DNA from: Bemisia tabaci
Lineage: Eukaryota; Arthropoda; Insecta; Hemiptera; Aleyrodidae
Assembly (NCBI RefSeq): GCF_918797505.1
Contig: NC_092794.1
Span: forward strand, 68,609,345-68,673,344
Length of the DNA: 64,000 nt
Direction: 5' to 3'
The translations under genes and the position numbers were made by a program. Shown here in pieces: positions 1 to 11,762 of the stretch. The notes beneath the pieces are model-generated. The model made no database searches, was not told the origin of the DNA, and was given only the letters and a program-made list of their open reading frames with translations. Numbering within the stretch: position 1 is the stretch's first letter; every line of letters begins with the position of its first letter.

Positions 1-867
1 CATTTGAATGATCTAACCTTCCTTTGATCAGACGTTAACATGAGCTGACGCTGTGCTCAGCACTAAGCAAGAGTTCCCTATTAAGAAAAACGAGGAATTT
101 CATACGAGTCGCTTGAAAAGACCATTGGAAAAAAATTGCTTAAAAAAAGACCCAAAGGCTGGTAAATTCGACCAAAAGATGAACTTAACCAAAATAGCTT
201 TCTTAGATAAATGCCTAGATTTATTAGGGGACTTTCTCTGATGGAGGTTCTATCAGTTCCGAAATTGCGCATTCAATCGCTCCATGAATTCCTGAATTTG
301 CCAAAAATTATCCTCATACCTACTGTGAATTTTACATTCAAATGAAACCATTTCATTCACAGTTGCGGAGAAAAAAAATTAAAATAAATTTTGAAATGAC
401 GAGTCACAAAATATATACGACGTTCCAGAGGTAACTCACGAGAGCACACAGGTAACTGGTTCTTGGAAGTGGGATTACGAGGTTCATAATTACCTGGAAC
501 AAAAAAAGAAGTACCAAATATTAGAACAATGAACAATTTTGTTTTGAAAAATACGATATGGTTTGTATCATTCCGTTGAATGAGATCAGACCAGACATGC
601 AACTAGAAAAAGTTTCTGATGAAAACGATCGCAGAATTTCACAAAAGTACATCTGAGATCATTGAAAAATGTTTGTAGTGCTCAAACTGTTGATTTAAAA
701 TTTAGTCAATTCAGTCAAGAGCAAAGAACTTTGTGTCACTTGGTTTCCATACTCCTGATATGAGCACAAAATGTTTATTACATTTTCTAACTGTACAATT
801 TTGTCGTGCATGCTCCCCTACATTTCACAAAAAAATCCTATACGGGCGACGCAACGTACACGGACGG
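1..867. other. No gene or repeat recognised
   Basis: AT-rich unannotated DNA. Short open frames on both strands overlap each other, have no recognisable motifs and carry no obvious splice context. Nothing here matches another part of the window that I could see. Confidence 0.5.
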
Positions 868-971
868 AGCAGTGTTTTTTCTCAATTTCAACCCATTAAA
901 AATATCGATTCCATGTGAGGCAGGAATCGATATTTTTAATGGATTGAAATGGAGGAAAAAAATTGCTCACT
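868..971. repeat. Short fold-back (about 100 bp)
   Basis: The two halves are reverse complements around a roughly 10-base spacer near 919-928. The core arm CCATTAAAAATATCGATTCC is mirrored by GGAATCGATATTTTTAATGG. The outer parts (GAGCAGTG... and ...TTGCTC) are a weaker match. Probably a small non-autonomous element; no second copy was seen. Confidence 0.6.
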
Positions 972-1073
972 TGCAAAATCGTCACTGGGATGGAATAAGG
1001 CCCGAGAGCTTGAGCCCAAAACCAATCTGGAGTGGTGAACATGTGATCGTCCCGGGGACCTGGGGATCAGCCA

Positions 1074-1343
1074 GCGGGCTGATTATTGAAATTTATAGAC
1101 AAAGCAATAGACAAAGAAGACAAAAAGGACATTGAGGGATCCTATTGGTAGAAACGGGTGGTTGCAATGGACAAAGGGCGTTGGTAATAGACTAAGTAAC
1201 GGCAACCCACGAGAGACCCGATTAGTCCATCATTTACTCCCTTAGTCTATCAGAACCACCCATTTCAACCAATAGGATCGTTCTATACTCCTTAAGTCTT
1301 TTTTGTCTATAGATTTGTCTATAGATTTCAATAATCGGCCCGC
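1074..1343. mobile_element. Family B fold-back element, copy 1
   Basis: It starts GCGGGCTGATTATTGAAAT and ends with the inverted version ATTTCAATAATCGGCCCGC. Internal words such as AGACAAAG, CCTATTGGT and CACGAGAG recur, direct and inverted, in the copies near 11.3, 23.5, 48.0 and 61.2 kb. It is about 270 bp, has no coding capacity and is MITE-like. Target duplication is not convincing for this copy. Confidence 0.8.
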
Positions 1344-2053
1344 AGGACCGAGCGCTCACGAGAGAATGAAGCAAAAGCGATTGGTGCTCGCGACCAGCTT
1401 GATATGAGCACTGAATGATGGTTGGCATTACAAAAGCTCAGATGCCTGATATAAATTTACCCCAGCCCGGACAGCTTCGGCGTTGCCGTGACAGCTCCGA
1501 CAGAAAGCTCGGCGTTTCGCCTCCAAAACCACGACTCTAAATCGAGAACGATTCAAATTTTTTTGTTTTTTTCCAAAATTCCGAGAAAAGGAAACTTTTA
1601 ACAATCAGCCGCAAGTTCGGAGTCAAACTTTTAAACGGGACTGGTATCAGGAAACTGTGTTATTGGCTCGGCCGGTAGCGGAAAAAGATTGATCAACAGG
1701 TTAGGTGTGATCAGACATTCTGGTTCTGACTTAAACTGGACAATGTTCAAATGATTGGAGTGAGTGAAAAGCTTCAGTTACGGTCTGGGGCTTTTCTCGG
1801 CCTGTTTTCAGTTAAAGACTGGGTTTGGTAATATTTTTCGTAGGCAATCTGCAATCACCGGCAAATTGCTTAAAGTCCAGTCATATGGTGATTTTATGCG
1901 GTTTTAAGAGCGGAACTTTTTTTCTCACCTGATTTCTCATCCATAGAGGGTCCTTAACGAAAATCCACATTTGCGACATTGGCACTTTATGGGAACCCTC
2001 CCAAAACCCCCAAAATCGAAAAAAACGGCCAAAAATCGGCGATTTTCTTGTTT
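1344..2053. other. No feature recognised
   Basis: Mixed-composition DNA between two fold-back elements. Open frames here have no recognisable domain. Confidence 0.45.
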
Positions 2054-2593
2054 GCGACAGAAAGCGAGACGAGTTCGTGCTCGGGCTGTAAGAACTTTCC
2101 TAAATAAATTAAGGAAAACATACCCTTCGCAGACCAACGGTAAGCAATTTGCATGCAGCATGTGTTGATGTCTCAAATCGAGATAATTCGCATTGGCATA
2201 CTTAAGGTTCCATTTGCAAAACACTCCAAGATCATAATCTCAGCTCAAAGCGCCTTCTAATCGTGGTGATACCCTCCGCTTTGCCGGGGAGGTAGTTTAG
2301 TTGCGTAACCTAATCAAACCTACCTGAAGTGGTGGTTAGGTTACGCAACTAAACTACCTCCCGGCAAAGCGGAGGGTATCACCACGATTAGAAGGCGCTT
2401 CGAGCTGAGATTATGCTCTTGGAGTGTTTTGCAAATGGAACCTTAAGTATGCTAATGCGACTTATCTCGATTTGAGACATTAACACATGCTGCATGCGAA
2501 TTGCTTACCGTTGGTCTGCGAAGGGTATATTTTCCTTACTTTAATTAGGAAAATTCTTACAGCCCGAACACTAACGCGTCTCGCTTTCTGTCG
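2054..2593. mobile_element. Family E long fold-back (540 bp)
   Basis: Starts GCGACAGAAAGCGAGACG and ends with its near inverse, TCGCTTTCTGTCG. The arms meet near 2310-2330, around GGTTACGCAACTAAACTACC. They are about 90% similar by eye, with scattered substitutions and a few indels. It would form a hairpin with arms of about 250 bp. Open frames here are the same palindrome read in different frames. A decayed fragment of the inner part lies at 18114-18193. Confidence 0.85.
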
Positions 2594-2636
2594 TAACTAA
2601 ATAATTCAAATTTCTTATTTTGTATCTCGATCAGTA

Positions 2637-3005
2637 ATGTTCATAAAATTTGAAATTACTAGGCTCAGTTTAATTTGTAAGAAGGATAGACATTTAAGTG
2701 GCTTAAAACTTTACAGAGCTTTTGCCTCCTTTCAAAGTATCGCATTAACATTTGAGAAGATGGAAAATTTTTTAGCAGAAATGAATAAGTATGAGCCTTG
2801 GCAAAGCTGCTCAAAATATCCAACTTCGGATGCACAATTTGCGACAAATCGTTTACTATTTTTTTTCACTTCGTTGATTCATTATTTTAATTCATTTCAA
2901 TCATTGTCAGAGGAAATAATTAGCAATAATAAGGAAGATTTAGAGCAAAAATTCCAGTCGGATCTTCATAAAGTCCAATTGCAAATCAAGCTCAGCGTTG
3001 CGTAA
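2637..3005 (+). CDS. Hypothetical open frame, 122 residues
   Basis: An ATG-initiated frame follows directly after the family E fold-back. The predicted product has no motif I recognise. The middle holds an aromatic/leucine-rich stretch (residues about 72-90, with FFF and LIHYF), followed by an acidic-basic segment that could be helical (EEII, KEDLEQKF, LHKVQLQIKL). No promoter, poly(A) site or splice junction is clear, although CTCCTTTCAAAG at about 2727-2738 could be an acceptor. The AT-rich context makes a chance open frame of this length plausible. I report it because its composition looks more protein-like than the palindrome-derived frames. No function is assigned. Confidence 0.2.
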   Translation: MFIKFEITRLSLICKKDRHLSGLKLYRAFASFQSIALTFEKMENFLAEMNKYEPWQSCSKYPTSDAQFATNRLLFFFTSLIHYFNSFQSLSEEIISNNKEDLEQKFQSDLHKVQLQIKLSVA

Positions 3006-3471
3006 TCTGCATTGTTCGTAATCTGAAGCACATTTCACTCGACAGTCTCTTTTTCCCAATTGTTCGCAAGTACTCGTTGCGCCCGAAAGGTGACTTATTG
3101 CACCAAGTGAAATAATTTCAGTTGTGACAGGAAGTTTGCTTATCGCGGTGAGACACTGATTCTGATGGAATCGTTTGACTCATCATCACATGTTTTCCTC
3201 AATAAAGGCGTTTTTCATGGCATAGTGTATTCTGCTGAATGTGGTGTCTTTTGCCCTGATGTTAAAAATGAAAAAAAAAAAACACGGAGCTGGCATGAAA
3301 AACAGACTACCTCGAATCGACTTCGATGCTTAAGTGTCTTATGGCTCAGTCGAATGTTTATCTGCCTGCTTGGAGTGCATGTTGATGTTTCAGTTGTTCT
3401 TTTTCATTTTTTGTTAAGCCATTCTCCAAACACAAATAATACGGAATTGAAAGAAAACAACTTAAGGTAGA

Positions 3472-3927
3472 AATGAATCAGTGAGAACGAAAACACACCG
3501 AATCGGTTACTCAAAAATGCTCAACTTCCGTTAAAGACGATTCATTTACATATAAGTCATTGAAGTTAGCGCATCTGTTCCAACATGGACCTTTAAAGTG
3601 TCCATATGAGTACTTGTCTTTCAGAAGGAAAAGTCTTTTTCTTAAACTAACTTCTTTACCTGCTGTGCAGTTTTCTGTGTGTCTTGATAATTTTCATTTT
3701 TCTGAGTTGGTGTGTTTTTATTCTCACTGATTCAATTTACATAGAGGTCATTGAAGTTAGTGCATCTGTTCCAACATGGACCTTTAAAGCGTCCATAAGT
3801 GCTTGTCTTTCGGTAGCAAAAATCTTTTTCTTGAACTGACTTCTCCACTTACTGTTCAGTTTTAAGTGTGTCTTCATTATTTTCATTTTTCCGAATTGGT
3901 GTGTTTTCGTTCACACTGATTCAAATA
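3472..3927. repeat. Family I repeat with internal direct duplication
   Basis: Ends are inverted: ATCAGTGAGAACGAAAACAC at the left and the mirrored GTGTTTTCGTTCACACTGAT at the right. Inside are two direct copies of about 190 bp, beginning at about 3547 and 3738. Each contains GTCATTGAAGTTAG, CATCTGTTCCAACATGGACC and CTTGTCTTTC. A second copy in inverted orientation is at 38108-38369. Confidence 0.75.
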
Positions 3928-4002
3928 CGTCGAATTCATGATAAAAACAAAATTGTAAAGGCTAAGGCAGTTTATAAATGACTATGTAAATTTGTTCCGT
4001 TG

Positions 4003-4237
4003 CACTAGAAAAAAAAAAAAACACATTGGATCTAGAGTCCAGACTCTTGAAAACATTGACAAGAGAAAATAATCTTGATTCAATCAGATTTTTGCTTAAA
4101 TCAAAAGGAAATCCGCTCAAATTAAGAGGCTTGGTTCTTGATTTAAGAAAAAATCCGATTGAATCAAGAGTATTTTTTCTTGTCGATGTTTTTTAAGAGT
4201 CTGGACTCTAGATCCAATATGTTTTTTTTTTCCAGTG
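4003..4237. mobile_element. Family A MITE-like element, copy 1
   Basis: A 235-bp near-perfect palindrome ending CACTAGAAAA and TTTTCCAGTG. The arms carry GGATCTAGAGTCCAGACTC and AATCAAGAGTATTTTTTCTTG in mirrored order. It is flanked by a TG duplication on both sides (4001-4002 and 4238-4239). It has no coding capacity; it was mobilised, if at all, by enzymes encoded elsewhere. Confidence 0.9.
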
Positions 4238-5029
4238 TGAGAGTTTACAGTAAAAAAAAGAGATCAAACTTGGTGCGATGTATTACGTTTTTAAAAGTTG
4301 GAGGAAACGGAGCTTTGGGAGGTTGGCCTGGAGAGATATTTCACGGATTTCCCCGTTTACCTGGCACCGGAGGCGGAGGGGAGGTCCAGGCTGGCAGGAC
4401 TCCTGGCAGGACAGAGGAGCCTGGCAACCTAACGACTCCAACAATACGGGCCGAGTCGTACAAGTGTGGGAAGTGGACACTTGTGCAACACAACTAACTT
4501 AATGATCTCGGCCCGGCCCCCGCACGCCCCCCGCCCGCCCCGGGGAGCCCCGTGCCCTGTCCGAACCAAAAACAAATGTATCGATCCCTGAAATTGATTG
4601 CGCTTGATCGGGCCAACGCGAATCCGACTGTCACCGCGCGCCTGTCCATTCATGCTCCCTTTTCACCGACTCCGGCTCGAGGCTTTTTTTTCGCTTGCCT
4701 TCGGATTTTGAAAGCGCAGCGACTCTTTTGAGATGTGAATGGAGCGCGTTTCCGCCTCATAATTAATGTCGCCAACTCCGCGAGCCCAGGAACAAAGCTC
4801 GCGAAACGGTTGGTAAACCATGCGACCATGGATATCGGCCGCCGATGACAACTCCCTGCCTCGGCCCCTTCCCCGAGCCTTTGAGTCTATGCGCTACGCG
4901 GGATTTGCGATCGCCCCGCGGCGCCCTGTTGCCGCGACGGGGCTTCTACTTCGCGCCTTCCGCGTCAAAAGTCGCGGGGGTAACCCACTTTTCCGGGCAT
5001 TTCTCACCCCCGGAATTCTTAATTCTTAT
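4238..5029. other. GC-rich stretch without recognised gene
   Basis: Parts of 4310-4960 are GC-rich, with overlapping open frames on both strands, as expected from base composition alone. No domain or repeat match was seen. Confidence 0.45.
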
Positions 5030-5345
5030 CGGAGTTGCCTCGGAATTTGGAAAATTAAATTCCCTGACATTTCCCTGATTTCCCGGACACATTTTGATGG
5101 TTCGCTGACGCTTGAACAAATGCCAGTTGGTTAAAAATTGGAAATAGTTTTCTGGCCAAATTTGTTGTTCGAAACGTTAAACTCACTTGAGAAAGCATTT
5201 TAAGGTGATTTGACGATTTTTCCCTGACATTTTCATCATTTTCTATGACATTTCCAGGTTTTCTCTATTCCCTGACTGTGACAACCGTGTGACAAATTCT
5301 TTGTCCGTTTCAGTCCCTTATTTTCCCTGATTATCCCTGATCACC
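5030..5345. repeat. Diverged CCCTGA-rich repeat
   Basis: Contains repeated TTCCCTGACATTTCCCTGAT-like words (about 5059-5080, 5221-5230, 5268-5276, 5328-5340). The style is close to family J and may be an old relative. Ends cannot be fixed. Confidence 0.4.
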
Positions 5346-6166
5346 AGCGAAAAAGCCCATGATGAGAGCCCGGGCTTACTTCTCGAATTCTGCTAGAACT
5401 TCTACAGAAAATGTCTGTTTTCCTGCAGAATTTAGAAAACAGATATCGATTTGTCCACTTCTCTCAATAACTTTCCACGACCAAGTCGACCCGGGCCAGC
5501 AAGAAAATAGAATCTCAGGGAAGAGAAACACAATGTTCCTGGCTTTTAACATTAACTCTCTGCACGGCGAAATCCCACACATTTTCCGTCCTCTGGCGAG
5601 TCCCGATATTTTCCGGTTTTCCTGGTCCAAGGCTTCGGCCCACTGAAACTATTAAAAAACTAACATGTGTGGCTAGCTCACGCTACGGAGCGATCAGATG
5701 TCCGGTGAGCGGCGTTTTAAATAGACGCCTGAGGCTGTGGCGCAGGATAACCTTTCATAAGAGGCGAGCGTTTGAGGCTTCAAATGCTTGAGAATCACGT
5801 CGCAGCTCGGCTGAAACGGCTGAAATGGGCGAAGATTTAGTCGTCGACGCAGGCAGTTACTTAAACACCGTCCATTCATTTGCAGTTAGCAAGGACTGCA
5901 CACTATGATTCTATTAATTACTGTAAATTATGATGCGGGCAATGGCGCGACGCGGCGCGGCGTCGCGCAGCACTTTGGTTCTTCGCGCTACAACGACAAA
6001 TACATAGATTACCGCCGTTCTAACCATCCATGCCAAATGGCCTCATGCTCAACAAATTGAACGTCCAGTCGCTCTCAACTTACGATACGATATGCATCCG
6101 TATCACCTACAAAACGTGCGTTTCCTTGCGTGCCTTTTGGTGTCTTCATGAGCAAAGAGTAGAATA
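5346..6166. other. No gene recognised
   Basis: Contains a GCG/CGC-rich spot at 5940-5972 (GCGACGCGGCGCGGCGTCGC). Overlapping short frames on both strands have no recognisable product. Confidence 0.4.
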
Positions 6167-6419
6167 CTGCCGTGCTAAGGAAAAACGTCGTATGAACCTT
6201 CAGACGTTGCCAAATTTCCTTTGATAAAACGCGAATTTCCTGGTAAACTCATGAAAATTTTCCTCCCAATTTTTCAGGTAATTTTGTTCGTAATTTCTCC
6301 TAGGGACTCTGAAAATTTAAAGGAGAAATATTTATAACTTTCCTCAAAAATAAAAATTTTATCGAGGGAAATTTGGCAACTGTCAAATGTTCATACGACG
6401 TTCTTCCTTAGCACGACAG
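6167..6419. mobile_element. Family K element, copy 1
   Basis: A 253-bp palindrome starting CTGCCGTGCTAAGGAAAAAC and ending CTTCCTTAGCACGACAG. AATA stands directly on both sides (6163-6166 and 6420-6423), a 4-bp target duplication. The arms include CAAATTTCC and its mirrored GGAAATTTG. Other copies are at 29637, 48918 (partial) and 56156. Confidence 0.9.
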
Positions 6420-6762
6420 AATATTACTGGCGCGGCGTCGAATACAAATTGGACTGCATGACGCTAAAAAAAACTGACTGTGTTGGCTCAAAGTAGAGTA
6501 AATTTATGTGCAATTAATTAACCTATGCAGATACGTGCTTCTATATAGAAGAGCTAGATAAATTCGTTTCTCTTCACTTATGTCCGTCCCACCGGACCTA
6601 CTTGTGTGTGAAAGGAGTTTACGTCGCTGCACATGCGTTTTCCAGTGGCTTTCTAAAAATTGCATCACAAGGTTGGCGGGGATAGGATTCTAGGATTGCA
6701 CGATGCAGTCCTTCAACAGATAGTGGGAGGAGGAGAGAAGAAAAATCAGAAGCAGTCAAAAA

Positions 6763-7027
6763 ATATGGATCTCTGAAGTTTTCTGATCACGCATCCGAAA
6801 ACTTGAGGTCGAGCTGCCGAAGTTCGGGTCAGACATCGAGGCACTTCAGTATGTACCGGAGTACCTCAGATGTGTGACCCGAACCCTTCGGTATATATCG
6901 AAGTACTTCAGATGTCTCACCCGAACTTCGGCAGCTGGACCTCAAGTTTTTAGATACGTGATCCGAAAACTTCAGAGATCCATATGACCTCAACTTCGGG
7001 TCCCACGCACGTAGTTTTTTCTCCGTG
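6763..7027. mobile_element. Family D fold-back, copy 1 (left end lost)
   Basis: Mirrored arms contain ATATGGATCTCTGAAGTTTT, GAGCTGCCGAAGTTCGGGTC and GTACTTCAGATGT. The right end is TTTTTTCTCCGTG, as in the copies at 20.4 and 58.4 kb. The matching left terminus (CACGGAGAAAA in the 58.4 kb copy) is missing. Confidence 0.85.
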
Positions 7028-7106
7028 TCCAATATTTCATTTCATTCTTACGTTTCATGCCACCCTGAGCCTGTCTCGCCTAGAATCGATTGTTTTCCAT
7101 GGGATT

Positions 7107-7614
7107 AATGGAGATGTTGCATGTGTGAGGAATTTGCGATTTAACCATTGATTCTTATGTAAAAGTTCGCGAGAAACACGATGGTGCCACTGGTTTTCTC
7201 TGAAATCAACTCCCAAGCTCAAAAAAAGCTCTCAACTTGAGGCCAGAATGGAGGGAATATCCCACGCTATCCGGAGAGTCCACCTCTACATCAAGAAAAT
7301 TCTCTCCATGCAAAGATAGAGAGCAAGTACACTGACAGGGCTGCTACTTTATTTGGGGACTCTAAAACTGAAATCACGGCAACCCTATCAATGTATTTGC
7401 TCCCTATATTTGCATGGAGAGTTTCTTTGATGTAGAGGTGGACTCTCAGGATAGCGTGGGATATCCCCTCCATTTTGGCCTCAACTTGAGAGCTTTTTTC
7501 GAGCTTGGGAGTTGATTTCAGAGAAAACCAGTGGCACCATCGTGTTTCTCGCGAACTTTAACACATCAATCAACAGACAAATCGCAAATTCCTCACACAT
7601 TTAACATCTCCATT
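7107..7614. mobile_element. Family C long fold-back, copy 1
   Basis: A palindrome of about 508 bp. It starts ATGGAGATGTTGCATGTGTG; the right end is its inverse but diverged (CACACATTTAACATCTCCAT). The arms include GATGGTGCCACTGGTTTTCT and CTCAAGCTCGGGA-type words. Both arms reach a spacer near 7340-7380. Relatives are at 10795 and 25000. Translation of the arms gives meaningless frames on both strands. Confidence 0.85.
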
Positions 7615-8199
7615 GAAAAAAAACCATTGTTGCCAACTGTTTGGAATGGCGACTGAGACGCGGCAACTTGGCGGCGGGTGGCGGGCAGCGTTGATTCATG
7701 GAATTGGACGTGCGAGCCGTTAATTTCAACTGCAGCACTGCTACAACCACCCGGGACCAGGGTCCGTGGCCGCACTCAAAGGATCAACATAAATTCGAGC
7801 CGGGCGTCCCGACGCCGCCGCCGTGCGACGCGTCGCGACGCCCCGACGTGGCCGCGGACGTGAGATCACCAGAAATATGGCGGGAGCTAAAAATACCCCG
7901 TTAGGGGCGACACGACGCGTGATCCGAGATGACTAAAGCCCCCTCTCCCCTCCCTCATCTCTTAAATTTCTGCAACCTCATCAAACTCGCGAAACTTTCG
8001 CCAGCAGCTCTGTCCTCTGTCGTGTTAAAAACAAACACCGTATTAAAATTCAGCCATTGCCAGCTTGCCTCTGATGAAATCTAAAATTCCATAAAATTTG
8101 ACAACTGCATAACGTCTGAGCTGGACAAAAGTCACATGTTTGCTTTTCAAAATTGTGTTCAAAACAACGCACGAAAAGGGAGATTTGGAAATCAACTCG
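7615..8199. other. No gene recognised; locally GC-rich
   Basis: 7650-7870 is GC-rich (CGCCGCCGCCGTGCGACGCG near 7810). Overlapping frames reflect composition. Confidence 0.4.
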
Positions 8200-8430
8200 C
8201 ACTGGGAAAAAAAACACACATTGGATCTAGAGTCCAGACTCTTAAAAACATCGACAAGAAAATATACTCTTGATTCAATCAGATTTAAGCTTAAATCAGG
8301 AACGAAGCCTCTTAATTTGAGCGGATTTCCTCTTGATTTAAGCTTCAGTCTGATTGAATCAAGAGTATTTTTTCTTGTAAATGTTATCAAGAGTCTGGAC
8401 TCTAGATCCGATGTGTTTTTTTTTCCAGTG
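8200..8430. mobile_element. Family A element, copy 2
   Basis: 231 bp with ends CACTGGGAAAA and TTTTCCAGTG, and CG on both sides (8198-8199, 8431-8432). The arms match copy 1 throughout, including TTAAGCTTAAATCAG in the middle. Confidence 0.92.
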
Positions 8431-9056
8431 CGCAAAAGGAAGATTATCTCAGATCGATTCTGTGTTTTAGGTATAAAATCAAGTAGAAGTTGGAAGATAC
8501 AAATGGCGTCACTTGTATCTTTACTATTTATCCTCCGTTAAATTTACACGCTTTCTATCTTGGTTAAGGGTTACTCTCCAGACTTCCTGTTGCGTCATTC
8601 ATTTTCCTCGTAAAATTATTAAAGCATATTGTGCATAGATAGTAGTATGCTCAAGTTCCCAATGAGCATGCAGAAAAGGTATGCAACGCGTATTACAGCG
8701 TTTTCAAGCATATTTCCTCTTGAAAATTTCACGAGAGAAACGAATAACACAACGGGGAGTCCGGAAATCGATTCCTAATCAAAATGAACATTGGTGCATG
8801 GAATGACAAAAATAAAAATGATGTCATCAATATCATCTGACTTTCATTCGATAAACGTTAAAAATACTTGTTAATACCTCGTCCAGGAATTCCTTCCCGT
8901 TTTTTTACTTATTTTCAGGGCAACACTTTAAAGAGAACATATAATGTTTTCTTCGGGTTCAGATTTTGTCAAGGGGCTCTTTGAGGTCTAAAAGCTGAGC
9001 ACGGAAGAAGCTCATGAGTTATACACAAAACACCAGGCGCACAAGCACAAGATGAG
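8431..9056. other. No feature recognised
   Basis: AT-rich DNA without repeat matches or convincing frames. Confidence 0.45.
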
Positions 9057-9204
9057 CAGTTGCGTGGCGTGCTTTGCGATATATCGATTGATACGCCACT
9101 TAAACCTATGGAAAAAGGTCGATTATTAGGGTGTTCGCAGCGAACACCTTAGTAATCGATTCTTTACCATAGCTTTAAATGGTGAGATATCGATAATCGA
9201 TCAT
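9057..9204. mobile_element. Family M fold-back, copy 1 (damaged right end)
   Basis: CAGTTGCGTGGCGTGCTTTG starts the element. The inner arms, AAACCTATGG and CCATAGCTTT, flank a central GTGTTCGCAGCGAACAC palindrome. Beyond 9180 the right arm no longer mirrors the left. A complete copy is at 53763-53927. Confidence 0.75.
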
Positions 9205-10770
9205 GGAGGAATGCGTAAAGCAGTCGTTGCGCCTCGTAAGTATCACAGCTATAAAAATACCTGGCACCCATTAACCTTTGTTCCTGACTTTGGTCAGAGC
9301 TCTCTTTGCTCCTCGGGGGGCTCCAGTGTTTGTTACGCCAAAGGGTATATATACGGTCCACGCAGAATTGGAGGTCAAGAGGCTCCAAGAAATCGGTAGC
9401 CTGGAGCTAAAGGGTCGTCCCTTACATTTTGGAAAATATGGTATTACTCTCATAATTCTCTCCATGCTCATAGGGGGCAGGGATACAGATGGCGTAAATC
9501 ACCTCTCTCAAAATATTTTCCCCCAAAAAATTAATTTCTCCGGACACAAAAAAAAATATCAAAGTTTTTGAACAAAAAGTTAGAGTAGAGACATAGAATC
9601 TAAAAATTTTAAACATGCGAACAACTCTCTTAACATTTCAGCAGTATAACTTGGTTCTGCTTTCGCTACGGGCTCAAACAGAGTTTCGAGATGGTGCGAA
9701 ATCCGACTATATTTTTAAAAAAGTACCTGTTATTTATGGCTCGTATTCTAAACAACGTATATGCTATTAGTACTTTCGTGGAGATAGATGCTTAATGCTG
9801 AGCCAGAAAAAATGGTCCCTAATTGCAAGATGTAGTCCAATTTATGGTTGAGGCGAGTTTCGAGTCGAAATTCAGAAAATATGGGTCCGGGAACCATCGG
9901 CACTATTTTCATACATTATTGCAGGCAACAGGAAAAAAACTTGACGGGGCGCTGCGTAAAATGCTCACTTCCTGCGGGCATAATTGCTACATCATAATTA
10001 AATTACGACCTATTTTTCCGTTCAAGAGGAGTCCTGTTTTCTCATTATTCCAATTGGTCAAAATATTTTTAAAGTTACTACGATCGATCATGACGAAGAG
10101 AGAAGAGTAAATCGTATTTTAATTTCAGGAATACGATGTTCCTCGGGAGACGAGGCTAATTTCCATAAAAATGGCGTTAATTATCTCGGCACCGCGATGG
10201 CCGCTAATAAAGCCGATTAAGAAAGGGTACGAGCCGGGATGAAAAAATAAGAATAACGGATAACGCTAGCGATAATTCAGGATATTTTCGGAGCCCGGAC
10301 GAGAGGAGCGTTTAGCCGCGGAATGAAGGAACGGCGCGGTAAAAGCGGAGCGGATAAATTTTTCAAAAATTAAATTATTTATCCGCGAGTATGACTGGTT
10401 GATGGGTCTCATTAAGCCGGCTTTTTGGCGATAAAAAATTCGGAGCCGGATGCTGCGGACTAGGAACCAGTTCCACGCCGGCGGGGGAGAGTGGGGCCCC
10501 CGAGCGGAGTGGGGTCTAGGTCCGGAGGAGGGGGGGGGGGGAGTCTCCGCCCCGAATTTAACGCGTCCGGTGCGAAAACCGGCCCACCGCCTCTCATTAA
10601 CGCGGCCGCTTTGAGATTCGGATTGGATTGGACTGATCCGCCTTCGCGTCTCGAGCCGATCATCAGCGCGATGCGGACCTCGACCACTGCGAAGCCGAAT
10701 ACTTTCGACGCCACGGTCAAGGCTGAGTTCTCCCGGATCGAGTTCAAAGACATTACTCCCGTCCACAGCA
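9205..10770. other. No gene recognised
   Basis: AT-rich to about 10.1 kb, then GC-rich around 10440-10640 with a G-run at 10529-10540. Long antisense frames across the GC-rich part overlap each other in different phases, which argues against coding. Confidence 0.4.
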
Positions 10771-11210
10771 AGAACACCGTAACTCCACTTAAAATGGAGA
10801 TGTTGCATGTGTGAGGAATTTGCGATTTGACTATTGATTCTGATGTAAAATTTTGCAAGAAACACGATGGTGCCACTGGTTTTCCCTGAAATCAACTCCC
10901 AAGCTCAAAGAAAGCTCTCAAGTTGAGGCCAAAATGGAGGGAATATCCCACGCTATCCTGAGAGTCCACTTCTACATCAAGACAAACTCTCCATGCAAAG
11001 ATAGGGGGCAAATACATTGACATGGCTGCCACCTTATTTGGGAACTCTTAAACTGAAATCACGGCAGCCCTGTCAATGTATTTGCTCCCTATCTTTGCAA
11101 AAACACCGTAACTCCACTTAAAATTGTGTCCTTTTTTCCAGCGCGTAATGCTCTATTACAAAATAATTCAATGGGGATGTTGCATGTGTGAGGAATTTGC
11201 GATTTGATTG
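10771..11210. mobile_element. Family C fold-back, copy 2, rearranged
   Basis: The left arm (from 10795) matches the other C copies through the spacer. The right arm breaks off after CCCTATCTTTGC (about 11099). The next bases, AACACCGTAACTCCACTTAA, also stand just left of the element (about 10775-10794), so this flank is directly repeated. A further isolated C terminus, AATGGGGATGTTGCATGTGT, occurs at about 11170-11210. Confidence 0.75.
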
Positions 11211-11258
11211 TTCCTTGCAAAATTGTTTCTTTCGCAATTTTAAATTTCAACAGGGACA

Positions 11259-11762
11259 GCGGGCTGATCGCTGATATTGATAGACAAAGTGATGGGCAAA
11301 GACGACATAGGGATACGGAGCGATCCCATTGATTGAAATGGTTGGTTTCTATAGACTAAGGGAGAAAATGGCGGACCAACTATAAGGACTCTCTTGGGTT
11401 GCCGTTAGTAAGTCTTTTATCCACACACTGGAAAAAAAACACATCGGATCTAGAGTCCAGACTCTTAAAGACATCGACAAGAAGAAATACTCTTGATTCA
11501 ATCAGGTTTAAGCTTAAATCAAGAACCAAGCCTCTTAATTTGAGCGAATTTCCTTTTGATTTACGCTTAAATCTGATTGAATGAAGAGTCCTTTTTCTAG
11601 TCAATGTTTTCAAGAGTCCAGACTCTAGATCCAGTGTCCCCCCCCCCCCCAGTGCATTCTCTGCCCATTGCAACCATTCACTTAAACCAATAGGAACCCT
11701 ACACATTCCTCTTGTCTTTCTTGTCTACAGCTTTGTCTACCAATTTCAAGAATCGGGCCGCA
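11259..11762. mobile_element. Family B element, copy 2, split by a family A insertion
   Basis: It starts GCGGGCTGATCG and ends AATCGGGCCGC. The two halves (11259-11425 and 11655-11762) are interrupted by family A copy 3. Flanking words are the usual B words (AGACAAAG, CTTGTCT, CACTTAAACCAATAGGA). The nesting shows that this B copy is older than the A insertion. Confidence 0.85.
11426..11654. mobile_element. Family A element, copy 3, nested in family B
   Basis: 229 bp, from CACTGGAAAAA to a right end where the T-run has become a C-run (CCCCCCCAGTG). CA stands on both sides (11424-11425, 11655-11656). Confidence 0.92.

Noticed and set aside
10266..10895. 209-residue minus-strand frame and overlapping 138-residue frame
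   Set aside because: Lies over a GC-rich patch, conflicts with other frames on both strands, runs into family C, and shows no domain.
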